Below are positions 40,158 to 53,400 of a stretch of 64,000 nucleotides of DNA, piece by piece; position 1 is the first letter of the stretch, and each line of letters starts with the position of its first letter. The stretch lies in assembly GCA_002104945.1 (NCBI GenBank), contig MCFH01000005.1, forward strand, positions 372,001 through 436,000, in the 5' to 3' direction. A program made the translations under genes and the position numbers. A model generated the notes under the pieces. The model was given only the letters and a program-made list of their open reading frames with translations, was not told the origin of the DNA and made no database searches. The stretch comes from Piromyces finnis (lineage: Eukaryota > Neocallimastigomycota > Neocallimastigomycetes > Neocallimastigales > Neocallimastigaceae).

Positions 40158-41609
40158 TAATAGTAATAATAATAATAATAAGGATAATAATAATGATAAT
40201 AAAAACAATTCATTATCACCTCTTGTTGGTTTCAATGATAATTTAGGTCAAACTAATAACCTTCAAATAATAAATCAAATAAATGAAATAGGAAATCCTG
40301 TTAATAACCAAACTTGTTTGCTTAATAATTCAAATTCATCAAGTAATACTGACAAAATATATAGTAGTATGAATAATCTTCATCCTACAATACCTTCAAA
40401 TAGTGCCTCTACAAAATATTCGGCTACCATTAGTAAACCAATAAATATCAGAAATCCAGAAAAACGTGATTATATCAGTGCGTCATATAATAATCGATTA
40501 ATTCCAAATACACCATCATCTTCTTTCTCTTCATACTTTTCAACATCACCAAATTCATATTTCTCTGTAGGCGGATATAGTGGTACTAATATCCCAGCAG
40601 CTCCTAATAATTCTTATAGTTATGGTGTAAATTTTAAGAATAATTTAAATGTTAATAATTCAACTTCGTCAACAAATAAAAATATCGAATCATGGATTTC
40701 AAATAGTAATAATGCTAATGTAAAGACATTAGAACCACCATTAATTGAAGTACCAAGAACATGGTTTTTTCCAAAAGATGAAATTTCTAAGAATTCGGAG
40801 ACAATTGTTCTTCCTAAACGTTTCTTTAAAAATGAAATTCCTGAATGTTATGATAATCGTAAATATTAATATGATGTATCCTTTAATAAATATTTAACTG
40901 TAAATATTTAACTATTTGAATACTATATATAATTATTGAAATAGGTGATTTTATGGTTATGTCTTATAATATTCTGGCTCCAAGTTATTGTACAACTGAA
41001 AAATTTGAATTAACGAATCCAAAATATTTAGATTGGGAATATAGAAAAAAATTAATTTTAGATGAAATTGCATATTATCGTGCTGATATTATTTGCCTTC
41101 AAGTAAAGTTCTATTTTTTATTTATATTTAATATTTGTTCCAAATTGTATTACCATTCTTTTGTTATTTTTCTTATTAATATTTTATTTATTTATATACT
41201 ATTTTTTAAAATAGGAAGTATCTCCTTATGATTTCAATACTTGGCTTTTCCCACAATTACAAAAACTTGGTTATGATGGTTTATATCAACCAAAGAAAAA
41301 GAAGAATTCATTTGATGGATGTGCAACATTTTATTGCCATAGCAAGTAAGTCATGTTTATGTTTTTTTTTATATGTATAATATTAAAATTAGTTTGTTAA
41401 ATGGGTGATATTAATATATAAAATAATTAGATTCCAATTATTGATTGTACAAGCTTTCCGTTACAATGATATTTCTTTAACAGAGGAAAAGGAAAACGTA
41501 GAAAATAAATTAGAAAATAAAAATGTTGATTCTAAGGAAAAGTCAGGTGAGAATGGAACATCTAATGAAGAGAAAAATAAAAAGGAAAGTGAAAATAACA
41601 ACCTTAATA

Positions 41610-41649
<40 letters not shown>

Positions 41650-43051
41650 TAATAAGAATTCAAAATATAATCAAGTAACAGTAAATACTACGCCAGATCC
41701 AAGTATCTTTATATCAAGTAGGAAACAAAGTAACAGTGGAAGAAAAATTGATTTAACAAAAGAATTATTAAATGTTAATCCAGATCTTAATGTTAAAGAT
41801 CAAGAATCTTTTATTCGTGATACAACATTAAGAGTTAAGCCTTTCAGTAATGTTGCATTAATTGCTATTTTTAGAAATAAATTTACTAATTCCCGTTTAA
41901 GAGTAGTAAATACTCATTTTCATTGGGATCCAGTTTATGCTGATACCAAATTGCTACAAGCTTCTATTTTAATGGATTGGCTTTCTAAATCTTATCAACA
42001 CCCAACTGTTGTATGTGGTGACTTAAATTCAAAGAACGGTGACCCAGTTATGAATTATATTCTAAATGGAAAAATTGATACTGGAAATTTCCTTGGAAGA
42101 AACTTTGGAAAATTTACAAAAGATAAATATTTATATCATAATAATGGACTACAAGAATCTTATCAGGCTTCAGATATTCCGTTTACTAATCGCACACCTG
42201 ACTTCTGTGGAACTATAGACCATATTCTTTATACAAATGAAAGTTTAAAACTTCGTAATGTTTTATGCGGCACAGTAGACCAAAATCGTTATCTTAATGA
42301 AATTAAAAGTTTACCAAATAAATGGTTCCCAAGTGATCACCTTTTACTTCTTTCTGCATTCCGTGAATTAAGAGAACCTCATCATCGTAGTAGAAGAGAC
42401 TCATTTTCTTACAATAATTATTCCTCTAGTGCACCAGTTCGCCATTCTTCATATTTAAATGACCAGAGTTATAATAGAGTTTCAATAAATGCTAAAAATA
42501 AGAATAACAATAATAATATTAATTTTAACTATTCTAATTCATATTCTACAAGTAATAATGTTAATAATAATACATCTAATAATATGATGTCATCATCATA
42601 TAATTCAAATCATGTTTATTCTTCTTCAATTCCAAATAATGCTCGTAATAATCATTATAAAGGAAATTCTAATATCGATTTTTTTAATCCAAATAATAGT
42701 TCGTACAAACAAAAATCTATTTTATCCACATCTATTTCATCGTCACTTCATTCCTTAAACAATAACGCTAATGCGAATAACAATGGTAATTGTAATGATG
42801 CAAATAATAAAATGAAAACAGGTGAAAATAGCAATATCAGTAAGAAAGGGATAATCACAACAAATGATTCAAATAATTCCACAAAAAATAGTACATCAAA
42901 TTATAGTAAATCAGAAACTTTTAAAAAATCATCACCTATTTTAATTAATAATAAAGGTAATCATAATTATCATCAGCACTATAATGGCCATTCTTATAAC
43001 AGCTTTAAGCATCAAAGCAATTATTTTGAAAAAGATTATAAAAAGAAATAA
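36574..43051 (+). CDS. Angel/CCR4-family exonuclease (EEP domain) with giant Asn-rich N terminus
   Basis: Six exons: 36574-36715, 36923-39112, 39320-40858, 40945-41102, 41215-41345 and 41431-43051. The coding total is 5781 nt, 1926 residues; every junction is GT-AG with matching phase. Residues 1-1290 are Asn/Ser-rich, with a Gln run (LLQQQQQLQQQL) and a long poly-Asn/Asp tract. The endonuclease/exonuclease/phosphatase domain starts near 1294 (MVMSYNILAPSY). It contains LQEV with catalytic Glu at 1344, DGCATFY, VVNTHFHWDP, CGDLNS (Asp 1584), GTIDHILYT and PSDHLLLL (His 1690), ending near 1705. An 80-residue Lys/Asn-rich insert interrupts it at about 1398-1478. A 220-residue Asn/Ser tail follows. 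The likely reaction is 3'-5' removal of poly(A) or related RNA ends, Mg-dependent, in the cytoplasm. No leucine-rich repeats precede the domain, so it is not a canonical Ccr4/CNOT6; Angel or Ngl type fits better. Exact substrate unknown. Confidence 0.92.
40044..40205 (+). repeat. AAC/AAT coding microsatellite (poly-Asn/Asp)
   Basis: In-frame run of AAT, AAC and GAT codons in exon 3 of the exonuclease gene, encoding about 50 Asn with scattered Asp and Ser. Mixed codon use shows older, diversified repeat DNA in comparison with the pure TTA array at 13.4 kb. Confidence 0.85.
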
Positions 43052-43334
43052 GTAAAAAATTTATGAATTGAGCTATATATGTTTAAAATACAAAACAAAA
43101 CAACAACAAGAAACAACCAAAACAACCAAAAAAACCAAAAAAAAAAAACCAAAAAAAAAAAAAAAAAAAAAATAAAACAAAAAGAAAAAAACAAAACAAA
43201 ACAAAACGAAACAAAAAATAAAATAAAAATAAAAAATCAAAGCAAAACAAAAAACAAAAAACAGAAAATAATAATAATAATAGTTAATATCATAGTAACA
43301 TAGAAATATAAATATAATCATAGCAATTATTTCC

Positions 43335-43365
<31 letters not shown>

Positions 43366-44168
43366 AAAATTATATTAATATTTAATATTATTTTCTAATT
43401 ATGTATATTTTATATTTGTTTTAATACTACAAAATTATTATAATTATTTTTTTTAATTATACACGGAAAGTTTTTCTTTTAAAATATAAAAAAATAGTAA
43501 ATTGAAAAAAGTTATACTTTTTTATTATTGTAAATAAATAAATTTTACATAAAATAATTATAATAATACTCAAAACAACAATCACAACAAAAAATAATTG
43601 AACTAAATAAATTTTAACTTGAATATATTATATATTTTCTTTTATTTCTATTTTATTTTAAAATCTTGTAAATAATTATTCATAAAATAAATTCTTCACT
43701 CAATAAAAATTCATATTGCTTTACAAAATACTTAAAACATATACTCCTGAATCCATCCATACCTTCATCCCTTTTTATATACCATTTAGATCATTAACCA
43801 TTTTTTCCACGTTTTTAATTTATTTTCCTTTTAATCATATATCGTCATTCCAAAATACATTATCATTATATTATCTTCTATTTCTTGAATCATTTTATCA
43901 ATCCATTATTCTCACTTGATTAAATATAAACTACTCCACTTTAACTTTCAACACACAATATGTAAAAATTATAAATAATTCATTTAATTTTTTTTTTATA
44001 TTTAAGTTTTATTACGACATTGTATTTATATATTCTACAATGATCATTACTTTCTTGCCAATTTAATGAGCAACTAGATTTAACCTTAAGCACCTATTAA
44101 TTATTAAAATATTATTTATTAATATTTTTTTACAATTATATATCTATCATACATAAAAACTAAATATT
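43052..44168. other. Convergent intergenic region
   Basis: Holds the 3' UTRs of the exonuclease (plus) and RPS18 (minus). It includes an A-rich stretch with AAC/AAAC motifs (43085-43270) and a 29-base A run (43334-43363). The open frame at 43716-43919 gives a Phe/Ile/Tyr-rich product with no recognised domain. I do not call it. Confidence 0.45.
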
Positions 44169-44885
44169 TTATTTACCCTTCTTCTTGGCGACACCAACAG
44201 TACGACCACGACGACCAGTGGTCTTAGTGTGTTGACCTCTGACCTTAATACCCCAGTAGTGACGAAGACCACGGTGAGATCTGATCTTCTTTAAACGTTC
44301 AAGATCTTCACGAAGCTTGTTATCTAAGTTGTTAGCTAAGAGTTGGGAGTAAGTACCGTCAACAACATCCTTTTGTCTGTTAAGGAACCAGTTTGGAATC
44401 TTGTATTGGGTTGGGTTTTGGAGAATAGTTACAACACGTTCTAATTCTTCATTAGATAATTCACCAGCACTATAATATATAATACATTATTTTATTAGAT
44501 AATTTATTCACACTAATAATAGTTAAATGTTTTTAAAATTTACCGCTTGGTAAGGTCGATTTCAGCCTTCTTACAAACGATGTTAGCGTAACGTCTACCA
44601 CAACCACGGATAGAGGTTAAAGCAAATTGAAGCTTTTGCTTACCGTCAATGTTAGTGTTAAGAAGACGAAGAATGTGTTGGAAAGAGTTTTTGTCAGATA
44701 CGACGATGGACTAATTATAGAATTTAAATCATATATAAAATATAATTATATAACATTAGATTTTAATGAATTTATATATTCATCCATCAATTTAATTCTA
44801 AGAACACTTAAAATAATTATTACACATAAAAAACAATAATTTATAATAAATTCAACATTTCATCATTTTAACTCAAACATACCAT
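44169..44885 (-). CDS. RPS18: 40S ribosomal protein S18 (uS13)
   Basis: Three exons in transcript order: 44883-44885 (the ATG alone, followed by GTATGT), 44544-44710 and 44169-44469. The total is 471 nt, 156 residues, against 152 in human. It reads [24 protein letters not shown] at the start. Then come [46 protein letters not shown] and [22 protein letters not shown], and [24 protein letters not shown] at the end. That is full-length colinear match to uS13. It sits at the head of the small subunit and contacts the large subunit and P-site tRNA. Codon use is richer in C and G third positions (GTC, AAG, GGT, CGT) than in neighbouring genes, as expected for high expression. Introns are 172 and 74 nt. 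Confidence 0.98.
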
Positions 44886-46295
44886 ATTGTAACACTTCTC
44901 AAATAAAAGAGAGTATTAAAAAATTTTATAATCAAATCTCATTTTGATAGTACACCGTTTGTATCAATTTATTGATTGGATAATATCAAAATATATCACA
45001 TGATATAAAATATGAAATGAAGATGAATAAATTTCTTAATAAAATGTACAAATATAATTGTAATATAATTAATGTATACATATCATAATAATGTATTATT
45101 ACTTTATATTTTTATATCAGTTAATATAGAGATTGTAGTTTTAGAAAGTTAAATTCTTTTAAAAGTTAATTATAATCTAATATTTATACAGTCCTTTTTA
45201 TATTTCAGTATTGGTATTATATATAAGAAAGAATTTAAATTTTTATGTGTTAAAAATTTAGATTGTAATAAAAAGATTAATTGAAATGCTACGAAATATA
45301 CATAATTATTTTATTTTTCTGGATTAATAAGACTTTAAATTAAAGAAATTAGAATTATCGTAATTATTAATTTTAATTGTTAATTATTATAGATGAATTC
45401 TAAATAAGATAAGAAAATGTTTAATACTAATAATAATTATATTCTCATACAATATAGTTAGTAATAATAATTAAATCTTTTTAATAATTTTGGTAAATAT
45501 CCTATATTCACTATTTGTTTTTGTTTTTAAAAGCTTGTGGAAATATTCTAAGAATAATCAACATTTATAATATAAAATAATATTAAAAGATACTTCAAAA
45601 ATATCATTTAACATATTTTTTAAATTATTAATTTATATTATTTAATTTACGGATCTAAAATTAATATTATATTGATTTAGTTTCATAAATCGTTAATATA
45701 CATATATTTGTGACTCTCATTATTTATTAACATAAAAACAAAATAATAATAATAATAAATGTTATTTTCTTTACTTTATTTCTTTCTTCTATTTCATATA
45801 TATAAAACTATATTTATAAAATAACAATTATGAATAAAATTACTTTATATTCATATTCTTTATATAGAAATTTTTTTTAAAGTTTACAATTATATTTTTA
45901 TTTATTTATTTATTTTAATTTTTAATGAAATGATTAATTAAGCTTTCTTCTTTTATATGTTTCATTAGAATTATTTACATTAATGTCTTTAGTTAAAGAC
46001 AAAACTAAATTTGCCATAGCTGGCGTTGAATTTAACATTTCTATTAATATTATTAAATTCATTAGTATGTTAAAATAAAAATTAGTAAAAATATATAAAT
46101 AAAAATATTTATTTCATATTTATTTTATTATACCAATATTTAGTTCATTATCTGATCTTGTAAAAAATAAAATGTTTATAATTTAAAAATTTATATAAAT
46201 ATTGTTTATTGTATAATATGAAAAATATGTTGGTTTTTCATTTAAATTTAATTTAATAATAATAGAATTTAGATTTATAATATATTTATAATTCA
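44886..46295. other. RPS18 promoter and 3' flank of the micro-exon gene
   Basis: AT-rich. Immediately upstream of the RPS18 ATG exon should lie its promoter. The part from 45934 to 46156 holds two exon-like segments on the minus strand, listed separately. Nothing else was seen. Confidence 0.4.
45934..46156 (-). other. Two exon-like segments, possible 3' end of the upstream minus-strand gene
   Basis: On the minus strand, 46134-46156 (AG acceptor, GTATAA donor) would join in phase to 45934-46040 (AG acceptor, stop TAA 45934-45936). The joined product ends MLNSTPAMANLVLSL, then a Lys/Asn segment ending RRKLN. Composition is coding-like against the surrounding A/T. They could be alternative last exons of the Myb/SANT-like gene, but I find no good phase-2 donor before its stop at 46296; the only GT there is the weak GTCATC near 46371-46376. 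They could instead be a decayed exon. Confidence 0.3.
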
Positions 46296-49200
46296 TTATA
46301 ATTTTTCATCATTAGTTTCAGAAAATGAAGAAGGGGACGATATTGAAGAATTCATCAATGTAATGATTGATGACGTTGGAGCAGTAGGAATTTGATTTAT
46401 TGGAAGTATTGAAGTAGTAGTGTTAGAAGAAGAAATAGTAGTGGTTTTAGTATGAAGATTTAATGGATTAATGGTGGTGGCTGCATTATTATCTGAATCC
46501 ATATTATGTGATGAACTGATAAGACAAAGCCTATCATTTTTTTCATCATTCAATAAATTTTTTCTATTAATAACAGCAATAGAAGTAGTACTACTTTCAC
46601 TATCATTTGTAGTACCACTGCTACTACCAACACCTTTAAAATGATTACTATGATTATTAAAAGAATTATTTAAATTACCACTACCAAAAGGACTAACATT
46701 TATAGTAGGTGAAGCTGTTGAAGTTATTGTTGATAAGCCTAAAGATGTTGTTGATTTTGTGTTTCTTATATGGTTTCCTCTATTATTACTATTTGAACCT
46801 TCATATAGTAGACGCTTTAACTTTATTTCTTCCATTCTTACTTCTGCTTCAAAACGTCTTATTTCTAATTCTTTTGAATATAATTCTAATTTTTTCTCTT
46901 TTAATCGCATTTTAATTTCGAACATTTTTTTCTTTTTATCCATTTGCCTTTCTCTACTTTGAATCTTCTTATCATATAATCTTTCTTTTAATAATAATAT
47001 TTGTTCATTATTAGTATTGCTTATGGAACTAGACGCTTTACTTAATATTAAGTCACTATTTTGTATAATTCTGCTATCAATGATTTGTAATAAGGAAGGA
47101 AGATTACTATCTACTAAAAGTTGACTTATGTTGCTTGCTTTTCTTATATTTCGTTTATTATGAATTTCTTTAAATTTCATAAAAATTATAGCATTATAGT
47201 TTATAAAAAAAAAAAAAGAAAAAAGAAAAAAGAAAAAAAAGAAAAAAAAAAAAAGAAAGAAATAAAAAAAGAAAGAAAGAAAGAAATTAAAAAAAAAAAA
47301 TAGTTAATAATAATAATACAATACTTTATTAAATTTCTATAAAAAAAAAAAAATTTATAAACTTGTAAAATTAATTTACCTAATTCATTTCCAAGATTAT
47401 TATGATTATTTATTGTTGCTGAATTAGTTAATCCATTGCGGCTTATACCAATACTATTCACATTATGTACATTATTTACTCCATTAATACTATTGACATC
47501 TATAGTAGACATATTTATATTATTGATATCCGAATGATCAATCGCTGTTGATATAGTAGTAGTAGTAGTATTTGAAGGTGTATTTGCTAAATCAACATTT
47601 AACGGTGATTGAACGACATTGATATAAGAACCAAAAATTTCATCCAAATCGTCATAGAATGGACAAGTTCTTTTTATTTTCTCTAAAATAATAATATTTA
47701 AAAAATATTATATAGTTTATAATATATGTATTATTAATGTTGAATATTTTCAAAATTAAATAGTAATTAATTACCTTCAGCTATAGCATAAGTTTCGGAA
47801 TCTTGAGCAGATACAGCCGTAAGATCCCAATTTGCTATTAGTTTTTGTTTTGTTTTTTTATAATTGCTTTCTAAACTAGCTAATTTATTTTTTATTTGGC
47901 GTTCCGTTTTCTGTTGCAAGAATTCACGCATTTTCTTAATGGCTGTCACTTTCTTTTTATTGAAAAAAAGGTCCATATTTTCTGGTTTTTTCAGCCATTG
48001 TAGTAGCATAGAAATTTCAGAATCAGACCATTTCATGTATTCAGCTGTTGTTGTAGTTGAAGTAAGTGGATTACTCATAAGCTAATAAGTATATATTGAT
48101 TAAAAGATTTTAGTTAATAACTGAATTTATAATAATAATATAATATATCTCTTAATTATTACTTTTAAATCATTTGTTTTTTGACGACTAGAAGAAGCAA
48201 CCTTAATAATATAATGAATAAATATGAAATAAATAAATAGACATTTTATAACAAATTATATAATAAAGGAAAAAATTAAATTAAGATCTTATTTTTAATG
48301 ATTTTTACTAATACTAATTAATTTTTATAGCATGATTCTTTTAGTAATACATAAATAATTATTATATTGATATATTGCTTTTGATACTATTTTATTTTTT
48401 AATGAATAACTTTATAAAAATTAACTTATTGATTAGGTTTAAATATAAAGCATAAGCATAATTCATAATTATATGATTAAATTAATTTAAAATATATTGC
48501 TTTATATTGTAGTATTTCTGTTAATATATTATATTTAAGATTGAATAATTTTTTAAAAATTGTTTAATAAAAAAATTCATATATATTTTATATATATAAA
48601 TTTTATATATTTTATATGTAGTTATGTTTTTTCTTTTTCCTTTCCCTATTATTAAATATTAAATTAACTATTATTATGCTTTTATAAAATTTTTCTTATT
48701 TCATTTTATATTATTTACTTGTTTGCGCTTTTTTTTTTTTTTTTTTTTGATATTAATTACAATTATTTATAATACCTTTTTTTTATTTTTTTGAAAAGAA
48801 AAATAATTTAAATTGGCAAATATCATAATTTATATATTTTGCAATATTCATTTATTAATTAACTATAAACTACGCATAAAAATAGTTTATTAAAATTATA
48901 ATTAATTATAAAGATTTTTTTTATATATATAATTATTTAGGATTATTTCTATTTTTTCATAAAAATCATTAAAATCCAATTTTTCATTTTTTAAAAAAAA
49001 AAAAGGATTATTGTTATTAAATATATATAAATTTATGTAAATAATTTATAAATTCTAATAATTTATGTTAAAATATTGATTAAATACTTAAATAGTAATA
49101 AAACTTTAATTGTTTTGTGAATTATTTCTTAAATAATGATTGTAATTAATATCTAAAAAAATACTCTTTATATTTTAATGAAAAAATTAGACATTCTACT

Positions 49201-50489
49201 AATAGTAACAATAAAAGCTAAAATCGAATTGCTTGAGACAAAAAATATAAAGCATTTATTTTAAGAAGTATTGATTGTGATTAATATATTTTTCAATGTT
49301 TTGATTCATTATATCAATATATCAATATATTATTTAACTTTTTATATTCATATTAATTAATAATTTAAGTATTAAAAAGAAATCATTTTTGATTATTTAA
49401 TATATAATAAATTATTAAGTACAATGTTTTTAACCTGAACTAGCTGTGAATTAGATATGGTAGAAGAATTAGATGATTGAGGGATTAACTTTATAATATT
49501 AATATGAATATATATTAGTATAGGTCTTCTATAAATTTTATTATAATATATGTTATATATTTGTAATTATTCATTTCTAAAAAATATTATTAAGAACAAT
49601 TACATGTGATACAAAAAGATCAGACTTGGGTGAAAACTGTATAAATTTGAAAAGGAAAATGATTGGTATGTATACGTTTTAAAATATAATATTTATATAG
49701 AGAGTTAATGTATTAATATTTATAATATTTATACTATAATAGTTTTTTTTAATTATTAATCGTTTTTATTTACCATATAGTGTGTTTTAAAAATACAAAA
49801 AAAAAATATCAAAAATTAAAAAATAAATTTATAATTATTATACTTTTTTTGACCTAATTTATATATATCTTACATTATTCGATGAATGATGGCTTTGACC
49901 TGACGTAGCAGAAATGTTTTGCTAGAATTTTAATAATTACAAATTTTATAAAAAAAAAAAAAAAGAGAAAAATTAATTAATTCAAATAATTTGAATAATT
50001 ATAAATAAAAATCCAAAACTTTTATCAATCATATTTATTATAATAATATATGTAGAATATGTTAGATTTTTTTTTCATTTCTTTTTCTAAATTTATTTTG
50101 TTGAAAAAGATTTTTTGGATTAATAAAAATTTTTTAATCTTTTTGGATTAATTTCTTAATTTAATCTAAATTATTTGGATTATGATAAATTCTTGGTAAA
50201 TTTTTAATTTAAAAATTATTTTTATATTATACTATTTTCAATGTGATTATTGTAATAACTATAATTCCAATTTTTAACAATTCATTTTAACTTATTTTAA
50301 AATATTATCCATTTTTATTATTATTTATAAATAAGATATTAACAATAATTCATTCTTAGTAAAGTAATAAAAAAAAAAAAAAAAACTTATAAGCATTTTT
50401 TCTAAATCAATCGAATTGAATTCTATTAAAATAATTACCCGCGTGTCAGGCATGGTATAATTTTGTGTTAATTGGAATAATTGAGCCAT
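46296..50489 (-). CDS. Myb/SANT (trihelix-like) DNA-binding and coiled-coil protein with five micro-exons
   Basis: Eight exons in transcript order: 50439-50489 (ATG 50487-50489), 49874-49921, 49604-49636, 49435-49488, 48163-48201, 47775-48081, 47380-47682 and 46296-47167. The first five are 51, 48, 33, 54 and 39 nt, all phase 0. The total is 1707 nt, 568 residues. Residues 1-90 are Ser/Gln/Asn-rich. About residues 92-195 look like a Myb/SANT-type helix bundle. It opens KWSDSEISMLLQWLKKPEN, continues with KKVTAIKKMREFL and QIKNKLASLESNYKKTKQKL, and ends CPFYDDLDEIFG, a closing motif common in fungal and animal trihelix-like transcription factors. A Thr/Asn/Ser-rich linker follows. A strong basic-acidic coiled coil spans about 332-401 (QSRERQMDKKKKMFEIK onward), then a Ser/Thr-rich tail. 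Probably nuclear and able to dimerise; target unknown. The polypyrimidine tract of the last intron is unusually long (47210-47300 on the plus strand as A/G). Confidence 0.82.
47203..47300. repeat. Purine-rich (A/G) tract in an intron
   Basis: About 95 bases of AAAAG/AAAGAAAG on the plus strand. On the transcribed strand it is a pyrimidine tract within the last intron (47168-47379) of the Myb/SANT-like gene, close to the acceptor. Confidence 0.85.
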
Positions 50490-53400
50490 AATTGTTCATT
50501 AAATCTAATAAAACTAAATATTTATATAAAGAAAAAAGAAAAAATAATAATTAGTTGATATGACATAAATTTATAAATAATAATTATAAAAGAACTTTTA
50601 TAATTAGTAGCAATTAATAAATATATATAATATAATAAAAAAAAACTTCTAATTTTTTTATATTAAACAGACAGTTATATAAATTGTTTGTTTGTATATA
50701 TAATATATTTTATAGTAATGCAAAAATGTGGATTTTATTACTAAAGTTAAAAATCTTGATTTATTCATTACATTCATTTTTTCATTATTATATAATGATA
50801 ATTCATTTACGTTTTGGCTTATAATGATAATAAATTATATTTCAATTGAAAATATATATATAATTATTTAATATCAATAACAATTTATTAGTATTCAAAA
50901 TAAATGTATATATATAATATTGGTATCTTTAATTCTACAATTAATAAAAATATTATTTGGTGCACTTCTTTTTCTAAAAATAATGTTATAATTTTATATT
51001 TCTTATTTTCAATACCACATTTTTGTTATAAAATTTAAAATTTTTTAATCTTTTAAACTTTCATTAATTTTCTAAAAGCTATTTAAAATGAAAACTTCTT
51101 AATTTATAATTTATATGTTAAATTGTTTGAAAATGTGAATAAAATACGAATTTAATTTTTATATTTTTCATTTTAACTCTATAGAAATCTAAAATTCAAT
51201 TGATTTATTTTGATAAACTGAATATCATTCGTCAATTGATTTAAATATTATGTTTAAAATTAATTTTAAAAATTAATTTTATTTTAATAGACTCTATTAT
51301 TTAATATACTTCAATATTTAAGTATAATTCTGGTTTATCTGATATATATTATATTTATTGTAATTATAATGTTGATTATATATCCATTAATTAAAATAAA
51401 TTTAATATATCGGCGTTTGATAATAAATGATATCCAAATGTTTCTTAAAAACCTACTATTTATTTAAAAAAATTTCTTTATATAAAAATTTAAATTGCTC
51501 TTATTGAATTCATAACTCACATTCATATTTGTTGTGATATAAATATGAGTGAGGGTTATGAAAAAATATTAAAATGAAATAATTTCTTGGAAATGTTTGG
51601 TATTTTTTATTTTCATTATTTAAAATTGGTTTTATTCAATTAATTTCTAATAACAGATATCATTCATTATAAATATGACAATAGAAGTAGTATAAAAATT
51701 AAGTTTTATTACATTCTCTTTATATTAAAATAAAATGTCTAATATAATATTATTTTCACTTATTATCAATTTTTATATTTTATGCAATGGATAAGTCTTT
51801 ACTTTATTCTCATTATATTAAAAGTAAAATATATTTAGCATAATGTTTTTCATATTGATATCTGAGTTTTTGTTTCATTTTCTTTATATATTAAAACAAA
51901 ATAGTATTATTTTTTCTTATTAATTTTTATACAATAGTTTAAATGAATAGTTATCACTGTTTTTCTTTTCTAACTACTTACAATTTATTTATTAGTTATT
52001 TCATTATATTAAATGAAATTTATAGCATACTTAATATATATAAATAACTTTATTCAGCCTATAACCTTTTTATAATATTCATAAATAAAACTTTTTATTT
52101 TAATTTATTTTTATCAAGTATTGATATTACGTATAAACTTAATCACTACTAAACTTCACTATTTTTATCTATAAATTAAATTTTAATTCATTTTACTTAC
52201 AAAAGTGTCTTTTACAAAAGTTGAAAAAAAAAGTGTGGATTTAATATTAACAATTAATTTGAAATATTATGGTTAAACTTGAAGTTTAATCCAATTACAT
52301 ATTGATTATAGTAAAAAATTGTTGGTTTAGTTTTAATTTTAATCAATTGTTGAAAACTTGTTCTTAGAAATTAAAAACGTTAATATTATAAATTAACATT
52401 AGTCTTTTTTATTAAAATAAAATAAAAAAAAATCTTTTTAGAAATTTACATTTACTTTTCTTTTTTTTAAAATATATATATTTAAATTTTCTTTTATAAA
52501 ATATTAAATATATAACAACTTATTAATAAAAACTACATTTTAAAAAAATAAAAAAGGAAAATAATGAAATATAAAACTTTATAAAGAATTTATAAAAAAA
52601 AAAAAAAAAAAAAGAGAGAGAGAAAAAAAAATAAAAATGGAATAATCCTTCATGTCTTTAATAAGCATACTAATTAAAATGGCATAACTAAAACTATATA
52701 TGTTATATATTATTTTAATAATAAATAGAATAATATATTATATAATTTATTTATGTTTATAATCTTATATTTTATTTTTAAGGTTTTTTATAAAATTCAA
52801 TCTTTATTTTATTGAAGCTATATATAAGATTATTTACTTCAATATATAGATTTTTATAGCAATTTCTAATAGATTATTTATTAACAATATATTTTATATA
52901 TATTATTGTAATGACAAATGTATGCAGGCATGTATTAAAGTTGGTAATATATAGTATACTATAAATATATTATAATATTGAATATCATAAAAAATACTTT
53001 ATATTGAAATCAAAATTTTTAATATATTATATATTAATGTATATTATAAATTTATTGTAAATTCAATCTTACATAAATATTGATATAAAAATAATCGAAA
53101 ATATATAGATATAATATATTGCTTTGTATATTGTTAATTAATAATTTAGTTTTTTAAACATATATTAAATATAGCTAGTAGAATGTAAAACTTTTAATAT
53201 ATAATTATAATTGTCTTAATCCATGTTCTATAAGATCATAAATAATAATTTCAAGATTATATATTAAAATATATTAATAAATAGGCATTAGTACTATATC
53301 ATTTAATATTATTTAATATATTGTTTTTATGAAAATTAAATATAATTATTACCACTTAAAAATTAAAACTATAGACTATTAAAAAAACGTATTAATTTCC

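Noticed and set aside
39999-40246. Several frames on both strands over the poly-Asn tract
   Set aside because: Shadows of the AAT/AAC repeat in the exonuclease exon.
36574-40858. Separate gene for the Asn-rich exons before the exonuclease domain
   Set aside because: Exon phases join cleanly to the domain exon (GAT AAT C plus GT GAT TTT), and no other terminal stop or promoter is evident.
43073-43336. Frames on both strands of the A-rich stretch after the exonuclease gene
   Set aside because: Lys/Asn/Gln or Phe/Tyr/Cys-only products of an A-rich tract in the 3' UTR.
43716-43919. Plus-strand frame of 67 codons
   Set aside because: Slightly more mixed composition, but hydrophobic and without any recognised domain, inside the convergent 3' region.
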